DNA of 64,000 nt from an uncultured Neomegalonema sp. (GCA_937957975.1 CALFFK010000070.1:38269-102268); one strand, 5' to 3'; shown: positions 1 to 9,298, counted from the stretch's first letter. The notes: generated by a model from the sequence alone, not told the origin. Made by a program: numbers and translations.

Positions 1-1
1 T

Positions 2-148
2 CGAATGCTGACGGAGGCAAAGGTCGCGGCAGTCCCCGGAACTGATTTCGATCCGATGCGCGGCAAAAGTACCATGCGTTTCTCATTCGCCGGCTCGACG
101 GAAACAGTCGAACGCGCAGCCCATTCACTCACGAAATGGTTGGGCTGA
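2..148 (+). CDS. C-terminal end of a PLP-dependent class I/II aminotransferase (partial)
   Basis: Only the last 48 codons are inside the window; the gene begins upstream. The readable tail contains the F-D-P-x-R-G stretch followed by R-F-S-F-A-G-S, which is characteristic of the C-terminal small domain of aspartate/alanine-type fold I aminotransferases, where the Arg of the RFSFA segment binds the substrate carboxylate. It ends with TGA. The lysine that binds PLP is not in view, so the substrate cannot be named. Confidence 0.75.
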   Translation, partial: RMLTEAKVAAVPGTDFDPMRGKSTMRFSFAGSTETVERAAHSLTKWLG

Positions 149-187
149 CCCCACAGCCTGCATGACGATGGCCGTCGCCCTTGCCGC

Positions 188-463
188 TTATTCGTTCATC
201 CGCCGCCGCCGTCCCGTGCGGCCACGCTGTACAGCGGCGCCATTAGCGGCCTCTTCAAGCAATCCGATCATCGCATGATCCGCGTTCTCTGTTGTGCGAT
301 GCAACGCAAGCAGGTCGCGCGACGCTTCGGATGCCCGGTCTGGTTCCGCCAACCCGAACGCCCAGTCAAAAAAGATCGCGCGATTTTCTTCGACCGACAA
401 ACCCTCCATCGAAAGGGCGTCGGCAATCAGGCCGCGTGTATCCCAGCGTGATGTGTTTTTCAC
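188..463 (-). CDS. small conserved-looking hypothetical protein
   Basis: A 91-residue protein I do not recognise. The frame is open further upstream to a TTG at 565, but the GTG at 463 is the better start: it sits 9 bases after a strong GGAGG ribosome binding site. The product is soluble, rich in Glu, Asp, Arg and Ala, mostly predicted helical, and ends in a basic RTGRRRR tail. There is no signal peptide or membrane segment. It is convergent with the aminotransferase and divergent from the helicase. The function is unknown; the good RBS and protein-like composition make it a probable real gene. Confidence 0.55.
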   Translation of the reverse strand: MKNTSRWDTRGLIADALSMEGLSVEENRAIFFDWAFGLAEPDRASEASRDLLALHRTTENADHAMIGLLEEAANGAAVQRGRTGRRRRMNE

Positions 464-727
464 CGCACCGCTCCTCCGTTTCACATTGCGGAGAATGCGC
501 GGTTTTTCGGTGGTGACAAGTGGTTTGTCAAACGACAGCACCGCGCTTGTAAGAATGTCAGGCAAATGTTATGTGCAGTGCAGCGAGAGCCGCGCGTGAA
601 GGACGACACAATCGTTCGCGGCATTCTCGTCCCGGCTGCGCCTTTTGTGGGGTGTCGCCGTAATATGGTCTGCCAGCCAGACCGAAGCCCACGAGCGGCT
701 TTTTCGCGCAAGTCACTTCCATTCGAT

Positions 728-742
728 ACTGATATTATCAGT
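728..742. promoter_or_regulatory. perfect palindrome in the 5' region of the DEAD-box helicase
   Basis: ACTGATA-T-TATCAGT forms a perfect 7-1-7 inverted repeat 44 bases before the preferred TTG start of the helicase gene. It is too short and has no T-run to be a terminator. It could be an operator or part of the promoter; this is inferred from position and symmetry only. Confidence 0.3.
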
Positions 743-786
743 GCGACCCCACGGGGCGCAGTCTGATGTACATGGAAAGTTGTCTT

Positions 787-2064
787 TTGACCCAGTTTAC
801 CGATCTCGGCCTTGCCGAACCCCTTCTTCGTGCCATTCAAGGCGAAGGTTACACGACCCCCACATCCATTCAGGCCACTGTCATCCCGACGGTACTTGAG
901 CAACGCGATGTTATCGGCATTGCACAGACCGGCACGGGAAAAACCGCAGCATTCGTACTGCCGCTCCTCAGCCGCATCCACGATATGGAGCTAACGCCGA
1001 ATCGCGCAGGCTGCACGGCCCTTATCCTTGCGCCGACCCGTGAACTTGCGGCCCAGATAGCAGAGAGTATCCGCGTCTATGGCAAGCACATGAAACCGGC
1101 GGTTGCCGTTGTCGTCGGCGGCGTAAAGCACAATCCACAGATCAAGGCCATGGCCCCCGGCGTCGATATACTCGTCGCAACGCCCGGACGTCTGCTCGAC
1201 CATATGGATTCAGGCACGATCCGGCTGGATGGAACCTCCGTCATCGTGCTGGACGAGGGCGACCAAATGCTTGATCTTGGTTTTGTTCCGGCCATCCGTA
1301 AAGTGATGGCGGCGCTGCCAAAGAAACGCCAGACCATGCTGTTTTCTGCCACGATGCCAAAGCCTATCAAGGCGTTGGCGCATGATTTCCTGAAAAACCC
1401 GGCAGAAGTTGCCGTTGCAGCAGTTTCCAAACCCATCGACCGTATTGAACAGCGCGTCATCCATCTGCCCCATGTTGAAAAGAAGGATCGCCTCATCGAC
1501 CTGATGAGCGCCCCTGAAATTGAACGCGCCATCGTCTTTACCCGCACCAAGCGGGGGGCTGATCGCGTGTCCGAAGGACTCGTAAAAGCTGGCTTTGGGG
1601 CGGCGGCCATCCACGGCAACAAATCACAGAACCAGCGCGAGCGCGCGTTGCGTGATTTCAAGCAAGGTCGCACGACCATCCTCGTCGCGACCGATATTGC
1701 TGCGCGTGGAATCGATATTGATGATGTAAGTCACGTCTTCAATTTTGAGCTACCCAATATCCCCGAATCCTACGTCCACCGCATCGGACGAACGGCGCGG
1801 GCCGGGCGTAGTGGCGCGGCCATATCGTTCTGTGATGGGACCGAACGGCAATATCTTCTGGATATTGAAAAGCTCACAGGTCTGAAGATTGCTTCCGAAG
1901 GAGAACCGCTCCCCTTCGAGAAGCCTCCTGTACCGGGGGCCAACCGGCAACCTCGCGGAGACCGGGGCGGTCGCGGAAATGCGCCCCGTAAAGATGGGAA
2001 AGCCCCTTCCGCCGCACATAAACCCCGCCGCCGCAAACCCCGCCCTGCCGCAGCAGGACGGTAA
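787..2064 (+). CDS. DEAD-box ATP-dependent RNA helicase, RhlE-like
   Basis: ATP-dependent RNA helicase that remodels RNA duplexes, probably in ribosome assembly or RNA decay. The two RecA-like domains are complete: Q motif (TSIQ), Walker A AQTGTGKT (about residues 46-53), PTRELA, motif II as DEGD instead of DEAD, SAT, ARGIDI and HRIGRTARAG. The C-terminal about 60 residues are basic and low-complexity (PRGDRGGRGN, KPRRRKPRP), a likely RNA-binding tail. An ATG at 766 is in frame, but the TTG at 787 lies 8 bases after GGAAAG and gives the family-like N-terminus starting at T-Q-F-T-D-L-G-L, so I prefer it. The 3' end abuts the convergent modC. Confidence 0.9.
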   Translation: MTQFTDLGLAEPLLRAIQGEGYTTPTSIQATVIPTVLEQRDVIGIAQTGTGKTAAFVLPLLSRIHDMELTPNRAGCTALILAPTRELAAQIAESIRVYGKHMKPAVAVVVGGVKHNPQIKAMAPGVDILVATPGRLLDHMDSGTIRLDGTSVIVLDEGDQMLDLGFVPAIRKVMAALPKKRQTMLFSATMPKPIKALAHDFLKNPAEVAVAAVSKPIDRIEQRVIHLPHVEKKDRLIDLMSAPEIERAIVFTRTKRGADRVSEGLVKAGFGAAAIHGNKSQNQRERALRDFKQGRTTILVATDIAARGIDIDDVSHVFNFELPNIPESYVHRIGRTARAGRSGAAISFCDGTERQYLLDIEKLTGLKIASEGEPLPFEKPPVPGANRQPRGDRGGRGNAPRKDGKAPSAAHKPRRRKPRPAAAGR

Positions 2065-3189
2065 TCACACGCTTCCAACCAAACCACGCCGGTCGAAACT
2101 CGCACTTTTAATAAGAGCATAGACCGGCGCACCTACCCTGAGGCCGAGAGTATCCACGGCTTCACGTGTTATACGCGCGCGAATGCGTTGTGTATGAAGC
2201 GCAACGGTCACTTCAGCGAAAGCCGTATCAGTCTCCGCCGCGATGGCATCGACAGTACCTGCGAGAATATTGCGGGTGCTGATCCCTTCCGGTCGAATGA
2301 CGGCGAGCGCAACGTCACGCGCCCGTACGCGCAAACGCACGGTCTCGCCTAGCTCCAACGCTGTCAGCATCGGCATCACAAGCGGCTGCCCTTCCAGATC
2401 GAGGCGTGTGAGCCTCCACCCCCGGTCCTGCGCTGTGACCTTCGCCTCCAGCAATGCCCCGGCCTCAAAGCGACCTGTGACGGGTTGCAGATCAATCCGC
2501 TCCAGCATTTCTGTAACTGATCCAATGCCACGGATGCGCCCTTCTGCAAGAACGATAACTGTCTGTGCGAGTTGTGCGATCTCCTCAACAGCGTGACTGA
2601 CATAGATCGTTGGAATCCCGAAAGTTTCGGGTAAATCACGCAGGTAAGGCAGGATGTCTGCCTTGCGCTCCCGATCAAGCGCAGAAAGCGGTTCATCGAG
2701 CAACAGAAGACGGGGACGGGTCAGAAGCGTTCGGCCTAGCGCAACCCGCTGACGTTCTCCCCCCGAAAGGGTATCCGGGCGTCGAGCCAAAAGCGGCTCC
2801 AAAGACAGCCGGTCGATAACGGTAGCAAGATCCAAAACCCCTGCACGATGGCGGCTGCGGCGATCCGCATAACGCAGGTTGCCCGCAACAGTCAGGTGAG
2901 AGAAGAGACGCCCATCCTGAAAGACAGTACCGACCGGGCGTTGGTTGGAAGACAGAAAAACCCGCCGCGCGCTATCGGCCCAGATGGCACCATCGAAGAC
3001 AACGCGGCCATCGGCGCGATCTTCCAGCCCTGCAATCACTCGCAACAGCGTGCTTTTTCCGCCACCACTGGGGCCGAAAAGCGCGGTCGTTCCTGAAAGC
3101 GATGTATTGATTTCAGCGTCGAGATCAAAGTTCCCGAAGCGAAGTCTGGCGACGCAGGCGAAGGTTACTGATCCACCAGCCTGCGTCAC
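2065..3189 (-). CDS. modC: molybdate ABC transporter ATP-binding protein
   Basis: Cytoplasmic ATPase of the molybdate importer. Walker A GPSGGGKST (39-47), Q-loop (QDGRLF), signature LSGGERQRV (about 141-149), Walker B LLLLDEPLSALD and the switch His in SHAVEE are all present. The C-terminal third is a TOBE-type molybdate-binding domain, which separates ModC from generic ABC ATPases. Translation starts at GTG, 7 bases after AGGA. It lies only 18 bases downstream of a helicase gene on the same strand. No modA or modB is next to it, which is unusual because modABC is normally one operon; the permease and binding protein must be elsewhere or lost. Confidence 0.88.
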   Translation of the reverse strand: MTQAGGSVTFACVARLRFGNFDLDAEINTSLSGTTALFGPSGGGKSTLLRVIAGLEDRADGRVVFDGAIWADSARRVFLSSNQRPVGTVFQDGRLFSHLTVAGNLRYADRRSRHRAGVLDLATVIDRLSLEPLLARRPDTLSGGERQRVALGRTLLTRPRLLLLDEPLSALDRERKADILPYLRDLPETFGIPTIYVSHAVEEIAQLAQTVIVLAEGRIRGIGSVTEMLERIDLQPVTGRFEAGALLEAKVTAQDRGWRLTRLDLEGQPLVMPMLTALELGETVRLRVRARDVALAVIRPEGISTRNILAGTVDAIAAETDTAFAEVTVALHTQRIRARITREAVDTLGLRVGAPVYALIKSASFDRRGLVGSV

Positions 3190-3207
3190 GCTTCGATCCT
3201 GTAGCGG

Positions 3208-4785
3208 TCAGGCCGCGTCAGCGACCGAGCCATCATCATTATCGTCAGAACTACGCTGCGAGAAGTCAGGCAATGGAATCAACATGAAAGCGGGCATGTG
3301 ATCGCCAAGCCCGCGAGGACCACGTCCACCGCCACCGCTATTTCCACCATTACCATTGCTCCCGGAATTGCGACTGTCGCGGGCGCGCGGCTTATCATTC
3401 TCGCGTTCATTCCGACTATTGCCTCGCCGTGCGCGGCGTTCGGGTTTTGCCTCCGGTGCAACATCTTCAACGACAGCAACGGCTTCGACTTCCGGTTCGG
3501 CCACTTTCTCTTCGCGCAGTTCGGAATTACGCTCGCCATCATCCCGACGCGAATTGCGGCCACGGGTTGCGCGTCTTGGCTTATCTTTCTTCTCGTCTTT
3601 GGGTTCCGCTGGTTTCTCAACAGCGACTTCTTCAACTGGAGCAGGCCCGACATCGCTGACCGGGATCACCTCGCCAAGCATCTTTTCGATATTATCGAGA
3701 TATTTCTGCTCTGACTTCGTTGTCAGTGTGAACGCCTTGCCGCTGCGTCCGGCGCGTCCTGTCCGGCCAATCCGGTGAACATAATCTTCAGAATGGGTTG
3801 GAACGTCGAAATTGAAGACATGGCTGACATCGGGAATATCAAGACCCCGTGCTGCCACATCAGACGCAACAAGCAGTTTGATCTTGCCATTGCGAAAAGC
3901 GTCGAGTGTCTGCGTACGAATGCGCTGATCCAGATCGCCATGCAGCGAGGCAACATCGAGTCCATGCTTCTCCAGAGAACGGTGCAGCACACTAATATCG
4001 CGTTTGCGGTTACAGAAGATGATCGCGTTGGTAATTGCATCCCCTTCGCTTTCAATCAGATCACGCAACATCTGACGCTTTGCCTTTGGCAGCCCATCCT
4101 TGCGGTCGGATTGAACATGATGAAGGCTCTGAACGACTGTATCAGCGGCCTTGGATTGTTGCGCCACTTCGACCCGAACCGGGTTCTGGAGAAACGTGTC
4201 GGTGATGCGCTGAATCTCAGGCGGCATGGTCGCCGAGAAAAACAGGGTTTGGCGCGTAAAGGGCGTCAGGCTGAAGATTTTTTCGATGTCAGGCATAAAG
4301 CCCATATCGAGCATCCGGTCGGCTTCATCGACGACCATAATGTCGATGCCGTTAAGCATCAATTTGCCGCGTCCGAAATGATCAAGCAAACGGCCCGGCG
4401 TAGCGATCAATACATCGACACCCCGGTCAATCTTCTTGTCCTGATCCCCGAATGAGACGCCACCAATCAGCAACGCCATATTGAGCTTCATTCCCTTGGA
4501 ATAACTCTCGAAGTTTTCGGCGACCTGAGCGGCGAGTTCGCGGGTAGGGCATAGTACGAGCGAGCGAGGCATCCGCGCACGGGCGCGCCCCTTGGCAAGC
4601 CGGGTAATCATAGGAAGGCTGAACGATGCGGTCTTGCCGGTTCCCGTCTGCGCGATACCAAGCACATCGCGCCCTTCAAGGGCAGGCGGTATCGCCTGTT
4701 CCTGAATAGGGGTTGGCGCTGTGTACCCGGTGGCTTTTACCGCTTCGAGAACACGGGGGTCGAGAGCGAGATCGTCAAACGTCAT
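3208..4785 (-). CDS. DEAD-box ATP-dependent RNA helicase with long disordered tail
   Basis: Second DEAD-box helicase of the window, 525 residues, of the RhlE type. The core shows AQTGTGKT, PTRELA, DEAD, SAT, ARGLDI and HRIGRTGRAGR over roughly the first 375 residues. The remaining about 150 residues are a charged low-complexity extension (Glu/Lys/Arg-rich, RGN repeats, a Gly/Asn run), expected to be disordered and RNA-binding. It is only moderately similar to the helicase at 787 and has a canonical DEAD rather than DEGD, so the two are paralogues and not recent duplicates. modC follows on the same strand after 18 bases and may be co-transcribed. Confidence 0.92.
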   Translation of the reverse strand: MTFDDLALDPRVLEAVKATGYTAPTPIQEQAIPPALEGRDVLGIAQTGTGKTASFSLPMITRLAKGRARARMPRSLVLCPTRELAAQVAENFESYSKGMKLNMALLIGGVSFGDQDKKIDRGVDVLIATPGRLLDHFGRGKLMLNGIDIMVVDEADRMLDMGFMPDIEKIFSLTPFTRQTLFFSATMPPEIQRITDTFLQNPVRVEVAQQSKAADTVVQSLHHVQSDRKDGLPKAKRQMLRDLIESEGDAITNAIIFCNRKRDISVLHRSLEKHGLDVASLHGDLDQRIRTQTLDAFRNGKIKLLVASDVAARGLDIPDVSHVFNFDVPTHSEDYVHRIGRTGRAGRSGKAFTLTTKSEQKYLDNIEKMLGEVIPVSDVGPAPVEEVAVEKPAEPKDEKKDKPRRATRGRNSRRDDGERNSELREEKVAEPEVEAVAVVEDVAPEAKPERRARRGNSRNERENDKPRARDSRNSGSNGNGGNSGGGGRGPRGLGDHMPAFMLIPLPDFSQRSSDDNDDGSVADAA

Positions 4786-4937
4786 CCATCATTCCATAAA
4801 TTCCAGGCGCGCCCAATGGCAACTGGGCGACAGTGTGCGCTGAAAACCACGAAGCATATGAAAATTCAATCGAAAAAGAGGAAACATGACGCTTCCACTG
4901 CAAATAGAAAGCACTTCGTTCCCTAAATGACGCACTC

Positions 4938-4976
4938 AAAAAATCGCGATCAAGTCCATTAACCTGATCGCGATTT
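4938..4976 (-). terminator. rho-independent terminator after the papain-like lipoprotein gene
   Basis: Perfect 12-base arms AAATCGCGATCA / TGATCGCGATTT (4941-4952 and 4965-4976) with a 12-base loop. Read on the minus strand the stem is followed by a T-run, directly after the stop codon of the gene at 4980-6284. Confidence 0.85.
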
Positions 4977-4979
4977 GGT

Positions 4980-6284
4980 TTAAATACGGCTGACAACGAG
5001 CGCCTGTTCGAAGAAACCTTCGATTTCGTCGAAGTTCACAGCACGCTCGCCTGCCCCAAGTGGATCATTATAGAGCAATGTTGCCTGCAACTGGTTGTTC
5101 GGAAGACGAAGCCATTCGATTCCGCGCACGACGATCATGTGGCGGATGCCAACTGCTTCGTCATGGGGGGCAGGACGCAGACGAATAAGCAGCGTGTCGC
5201 CTTTTCGTAGAATGTCATAGATGGTCTGCGGATCGCGGGGCACAGTGGCCAACTCACGCGCCTCACCGCCAAAGCTCTCAACAAGGGTCGCAATGGCCGG
5301 AATTTCCCCGGTTCGTGCGCAGATGCCTTCGCGGTCAGAGCAACATTCCTGTACGTTCAGACCGTGAGCAAGGGCAACGATAGCGCATTGCGACGGCGCA
5401 CGGCCCTTGTTTACCCAGCCTATTGCCTGCTGCGCGGCGGCGGCCCAGCACCATAGAGGCTCTTCCTGCGGAATGTGCGGAATATGGTATTCGATGGCTG
5501 GTGGGGTCGCGCTAAGGTAATACGGCTTGCCAGTCGGCGATGTCGGAATTGAGAACGGCTCGGCGGTCGTTACCTGTTGGCCAGAAACACGCGCTATGGT
5601 TTGGGGAAGCGCGGGCGTCCGTTCACCTTGAGTAGAAAGTTCCGCCACTCTGGTATCGTCAATCGTGGTGAAGCGCCGGTTCGTGCGGGGTGGCGGTGTA
5701 TCCTTGCCATATGACGCCAAAGGCGCACGGGCCGATTCCCGGATGGGCTGAATAGCAGCAGCGGTATAGGTTGCCTGTGTGTCGGGGGCTGGCGTGTAGG
5801 TAGCCGTTGTATAAGCTGGCGGTCTCGCAGGTGCCGGGCCTGGTGTTAGATTGGGTGCTGGGGCATATACTCTTGTCGCATTGGTAATCACCTGCGGTTC
5901 CTGCGGCAGATAACGCGGCGGCTCCGCATCATAGGTCGGTACACTTTGCAGAATGGCTGGAGAAGCGGCAAAGGATTGCACGGCTGTCTCTGGTTGCAGA
6001 AGCGGTGGTGGTGGTGGTGGCGCAGCAACAGTGGTCACATCCGCGAGGGGCGGTGCGTTTTGCGCCCCGGCAAGGGGCGGCGCATAGTTTGGAACAGCGC
6101 CCGAAGAAACATACCGGGGTGCCGACACCTGCACTGGAGCGGTCGCAGCATAATCGGTTGAGACGTAGCTGGGTGGCACATACCCGGTTGCGGCTGGGGT
6201 GGACGGAACATTGATGCGCTGTTCCTGTGTACATGCAGCTGCGGCGAGAAGGGCGAACCCTGCACAAAATCTGGAAACCGTCAC
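4980..6284 (-). CDS. proline-rich lipoprotein with C-terminal papain-like cysteine peptidase domain
   Basis: Start chosen at GTG 6284, 9 bases after GGAGG; the upstream ATG at 6329 would put an odd extension ahead of the signal peptide. The N-terminus is a lipoprotein-like signal ending LLAAAAC, so the mature protein is probably anchored at Cys in the cell envelope. About 250 residues of Pro/Ala/Thr/Tyr-rich low complexity follow. The C-terminal about 160 residues contain P-L-W-C-W-A-A-A-A-Q-Q (catalytic Cys region), a Cys-rich segment, G-I-R-H-M-I-V-V (likely catalytic His) and Y-N-D-P, a pattern of papain-like/C39-like peptidases. The natural target is unknown. A strong terminator follows. 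Confidence 0.65.
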   Translation of the reverse strand: MTVSRFCAGFALLAAAACTQEQRINVPSTPAATGYVPPSYVSTDYAATAPVQVSAPRYVSSGAVPNYAPPLAGAQNAPPLADVTTVAAPPPPPPLLQPETAVQSFAASPAILQSVPTYDAEPPRYLPQEPQVITNATRVYAPAPNLTPGPAPARPPAYTTATYTPAPDTQATYTAAAIQPIRESARAPLASYGKDTPPPRTNRRFTTIDDTRVAELSTQGERTPALPQTIARVSGQQVTTAEPFSIPTSPTGKPYYLSATPPAIEYHIPHIPQEEPLWCWAAAAQQAIGWVNKGRAPSQCAIVALAHGLNVQECCSDREGICARTGEIPAIATLVESFGGEARELATVPRDPQTIYDILRKGDTLLIRLRPAPHDEAVGIRHMIVVRGIEWLRLPNNQLQATLLYNDPLGAGERAVNFDEIEGFFEQALVVSRI

Positions 6285-6494
6285 GTACCCATTCCTCCCA
6301 AGAGCCAAAAACAACAAAAATCTATTCATCGTGTCCTAGCATAGGACAGAAGCGTTAACGCAGGACATCACAACGGCGCGACGAGGCGATGCATTTTCCG
6401 CACGCAAGTGTTGCGCCAGAGTATCGCCCGTATACAGTCCAGACTGTGGCAACGCCGTTATGCGTTTGCTGAAGCGGTTGGCTGGAGCAGGACG

Positions 6495-6803
6495 ATGTAC
6501 GTAGCAATGAACCGGTTTCATGTGCTGAAAGACGCTAGGGAAGATTTTGAAACTCTCTGGCGAGAGCGTGATTCCCATTTGGCGAAAACACCGGGTTTCA
6601 TGGAATTCAGCATGTTACGGGGGCCAACGAGCGACGAATATATATTGTATATCTCGCAATCACGATGGGAAAGTGAAAGCGCTTTCCGCGCCTGGATGAC
6701 TTCAGAAGATTTTCGACGCACACATCGGGATGTGGGTAGCGCGCGGGATATGTATAACGGCCCCCCTGTTTTCGAGGGGTACGAGGCGCTGGAGGGAATG
6801 TAG
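6495..6803 (+). CDS. antibiotic biosynthesis monooxygenase (ABM) domain protein, HmoA-like
   Basis: A 102-residue single-domain protein of the dimeric alpha/beta-barrel ABM fold. The central W-R-E-R-D-S-H-L...F-M-E-F-S-M-L-R-G segment and the Y-I-L-Y-I-S-Q-S-R-W-E-S strand match the family that includes IsdG/HmoA heme-degrading enzymes. The start at ATG 6495 has GGAG 7 bases upstream; the longer open frame has no RBS. It is a single gene between the divergent lipoprotein and the M48 protease. Heme degradation is possible, but ABM proteins have other roles and no heme-uptake genes are nearby. Confidence 0.7.
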   Translation: MYVAMNRFHVLKDAREDFETLWRERDSHLAKTPGFMEFSMLRGPTSDEYILYISQSRWESESAFRAWMTSEDFRRTHRDVGSARDMYNGPPVFEGYEALEGM

Positions 6804-6979
6804 CACCCGATCATTAACTGCATTAGCGCAGAATACCCCGCGCGCACCCCAATGCAGACGGGTTTCCCAAATGACTTCGTCATCCTATCGTCCTCCGGCA
6901 AGATAACGACGAATTCATACCTCCATCACTGTAGTCAGGTGTAGGGTTCAGTGGCGATACACGCGACAGGAGATCATCC

Positions 6980-8329
6980 ATGCGCCCCTTTTCGGTTATC
7001 AAGAGCGCCACTATTGCCCTGCTGTTATCCGGCAGCATTGCCAATGCCCAATCATCACGCAGCATTGGAACGATCCGCGATGCCGAGATCGAGAGGACGC
7101 TCGAACGCATGAGTACGCCGATCTTCCGTTCGGCTGGCCTTCCGGATGGCAGCGTCGAGATTTTCGTCGTCAACGACCGTACGCTTAACGCCTTTGTTAT
7201 CGGGCGAAACATGGCCTTTCATACAGGTCTGCTTATCGCGATGGATGATCCGAACGAGTTGCTGGGCGTGATCGCCCATGAAACCGGACATATCGCGGGC
7301 GGCCATGGCGTCCGCTTCGGCCCGGCAGCAAGCGCCTCGCAAGGCACCGCGCTTCTCTCCACGATCATTGGCATAGCAACCATCGCCGCCGGTGCCGGGC
7401 AAGCAGGGGCCGCGATTCTGGCCGGGGGTCAATCCATCGCCCAACGCGGTTTCTTGCGGTATTCTCGCGGGCAGGAAAGCGCCGCCGACCAAGCGGCAAT
7501 CACCTATCTGGAAGATGCCGGAATTGATCCCACCGGGATGGTCGATACCCTGCGCCGCCTTCAGGAGCAGGAGCTTGTGTTGGCTGGCACCCGTATCGAC
7601 CCCTACACGCTCTCGCATCCGTTATCGGGCGAACGGATTCGAGCACTTACCAAGCGTGTGAAGACATCCTCGGCACTTGGGCGCAGTGTCGATAATGAGA
7701 CACGCTATTGGTATGACCGGATGCGTGCAAAGCTGCGCGGGTTTCTGGTTGCACCATCACGCATCTTACGCGAAGTGCCCGATGATGGATCGGAAACTGC
7801 CCTGCTGGCTCGCGCTGTCGCTTATCACCGCATACCTGACCCCCAGGCAGCGCTCCGAACCATTGATAGCCTGATCGCAAAACGCCCCGATGACGCTTAC
7901 TACCATGAACTTAAAGGGCAAATTCTCTTCGAAGGCGGCACAGCGAAAACCGCGATCCCCGCTTACCGCCGGGCCGCCGCACTCGCGCCGAACGAGCCGT
8001 TGATACTTGGTTCACTGGGACATGCACTTCTCGCTTTGGAAGAACCGGATGCGACGAACGAAGCCCGCACAGTGCTGACCGATGCGGTTCGTCGTGATCG
8101 CTTCAACGCAAGCGCATGGCGTTGGCTGGCTCAGGCAGAGCAACGCCTGGGCAACAATATAGCAGCTTCCCTTGCCGCTGCCGAGCATCAGATTATGATA
8201 GGAAACGGCAAAGTCGCCGCACGCCATGCGAAAAAGGTTCAGGAAGCATCACCCTATGGCTCATCAGCGTGGTTACGGGCCGGAGACATCATTGCCGAAA
8301 TCGACCGCCGAAAAGCCCTCAAGAAGTAA
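6980..8329 (+). CDS. periplasmic M48 metalloprotease with TPR-like tail, BepA/YfgC-like
   Basis: 449 residues. An N-terminal signal peptide (cleavage near AnA-Q at about 23) sends it to the periplasm. The zinc site is complete: HETGH at 100-104 and the third ligand Glu166 in S-R-G-Q-E-S-A-A-D. The C-terminal about 200 residues are helical repeats of TPR type. This is the architecture of BepA, which controls folding and degradation of outer-membrane proteins such as LptD. It has a good RBS (AGGAG). The next gene, 84 bases downstream, is a DsbA-like oxidoreductase, which would fit a shared role in envelope protein quality. Confidence 0.87.
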   Translation: MRPFSVIKSATIALLLSGSIANAQSSRSIGTIRDAEIERTLERMSTPIFRSAGLPDGSVEIFVVNDRTLNAFVIGRNMAFHTGLLIAMDDPNELLGVIAHETGHIAGGHGVRFGPAASASQGTALLSTIIGIATIAAGAGQAGAAILAGGQSIAQRGFLRYSRGQESAADQAAITYLEDAGIDPTGMVDTLRRLQEQELVLAGTRIDPYTLSHPLSGERIRALTKRVKTSSALGRSVDNETRYWYDRMRAKLRGFLVAPSRILREVPDDGSETALLARAVAYHRIPDPQAALRTIDSLIAKRPDDAYYHELKGQILFEGGTAKTAIPAYRRAAALAPNEPLILGSLGHALLALEEPDATNEARTVLTDAVRRDRFNASAWRWLAQAEQRLGNNIAASLAAAEHQIMIGNGKVAARHAKKVQEASPYGSSAWLRAGDIIAEIDRRKALKK

Positions 8330-8413
8330 ACTCTCCGGGAATAGCACATTTTTTTAATCGTCAGATTACCACTAGGCGCTGTATGATATCTCGGAATTCC
8401 TGAAAGGTGGAAC

Positions 8414-9271
8414 ATGTACGGAAAAATTGGGACAGCCCTTGGTGCGCTCGCGCTTGTAGTGAGCGGCTACGTTGCATACAGCACAGGCAACAAACGCATC
8501 AATGTAGAACCGGCGGTCGTTCACGGGGCATTCACTGACTACCTCGTCGGCAATCCCAATACCGTTGGGGATGCTGTCGCAAGTTATATGGACGCCAATC
8601 CCGGTGCTGCGTCTGCACCATCCGGTGATGCAATCCGAAACTACCTGCTCACCAATCCGGAAGTAATCGTTGAAGCGATCAGCGTTTATGAGGAAAGACA
8701 GAAGATTGCCGCAGCCGCAGCCGACGGTGAATTGATCCAGACCAATGCCAAGGAAATCTTCGAAGATGGCTATTCCATCGTCAGGGGTAATCCCGACGGC
8801 GATGTGACATTGGTTGAATTTGCGGATTACAATTGCGGCTATTGCAAACGGGCACATTCCGAAGTCGAGAAATTTGTGAAGGCCGATGGAAACATCCGCC
8901 TTGTCATCAAGGAGTTCCCAATTCTCGGTGATGGCTCTGTCCTGTCTGCCCGCGCTGCGCTCGCTTCCCGCGCCCAGAAATCAGGTGAACTGTATCCAGA
9001 ATTCAACGACGCGCTGATGCTGCATCGTGGATCACACACCGAAGCAACGGTCATGTCCATCGCAGAAAAGGTCGGTCTGGATGTCGAAACGCTGAAAAAA
9101 GACATGCAAAGCGAAGAAATAAGAACCCAGATCAACCGGACCTACGCTCTCGCCCAGAAGCTTAAGATCAACGGAACTCCCGCCTTTATCATCGGTGACG
9201 AGGTTGTGCGTGGATTTGTCCCTGCCGAACAGCTTGAACACTTTGCTGAAAGTGCGCGTAAGAAAGGCTGA
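8414..9271 (+). CDS. DsbA-family thiol:disulfide oxidoreductase
   Basis: 285 residues with one N-terminal membrane/signal segment (about 5-23), a spacer of about 100 residues and a thioredoxin-fold domain with inserted helices. The active site is Cys141-Gly-Tyr-Cys144, preceded by the V-E-F-A-D-Y-N strand; the cis-Pro loop is in I-N-G-T-P-A-F. This matches the BdbD/Com1/ScsC-like branch of DsbA proteins that act in the periplasm, probably membrane-tethered. It follows the M48 protease gene and ends just before a strong terminator. Confidence 0.88.
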   Translation: MYGKIGTALGALALVVSGYVAYSTGNKRINVEPAVVHGAFTDYLVGNPNTVGDAVASYMDANPGAASAPSGDAIRNYLLTNPEVIVEAISVYEERQKIAAAAADGELIQTNAKEIFEDGYSIVRGNPDGDVTLVEFADYNCGYCKRAHSEVEKFVKADGNIRLVIKEFPILGDGSVLSARAALASRAQKSGELYPEFNDALMLHRGSHTEATVMSIAEKVGLDVETLKKDMQSEEIRTQINRTYALAQKLKINGTPAFIIGDEVVRGFVPAEQLEHFAESARKKG

Positions 9272-9298
9272 ACTTTCTCCCGTATCATTGACCGAAAG

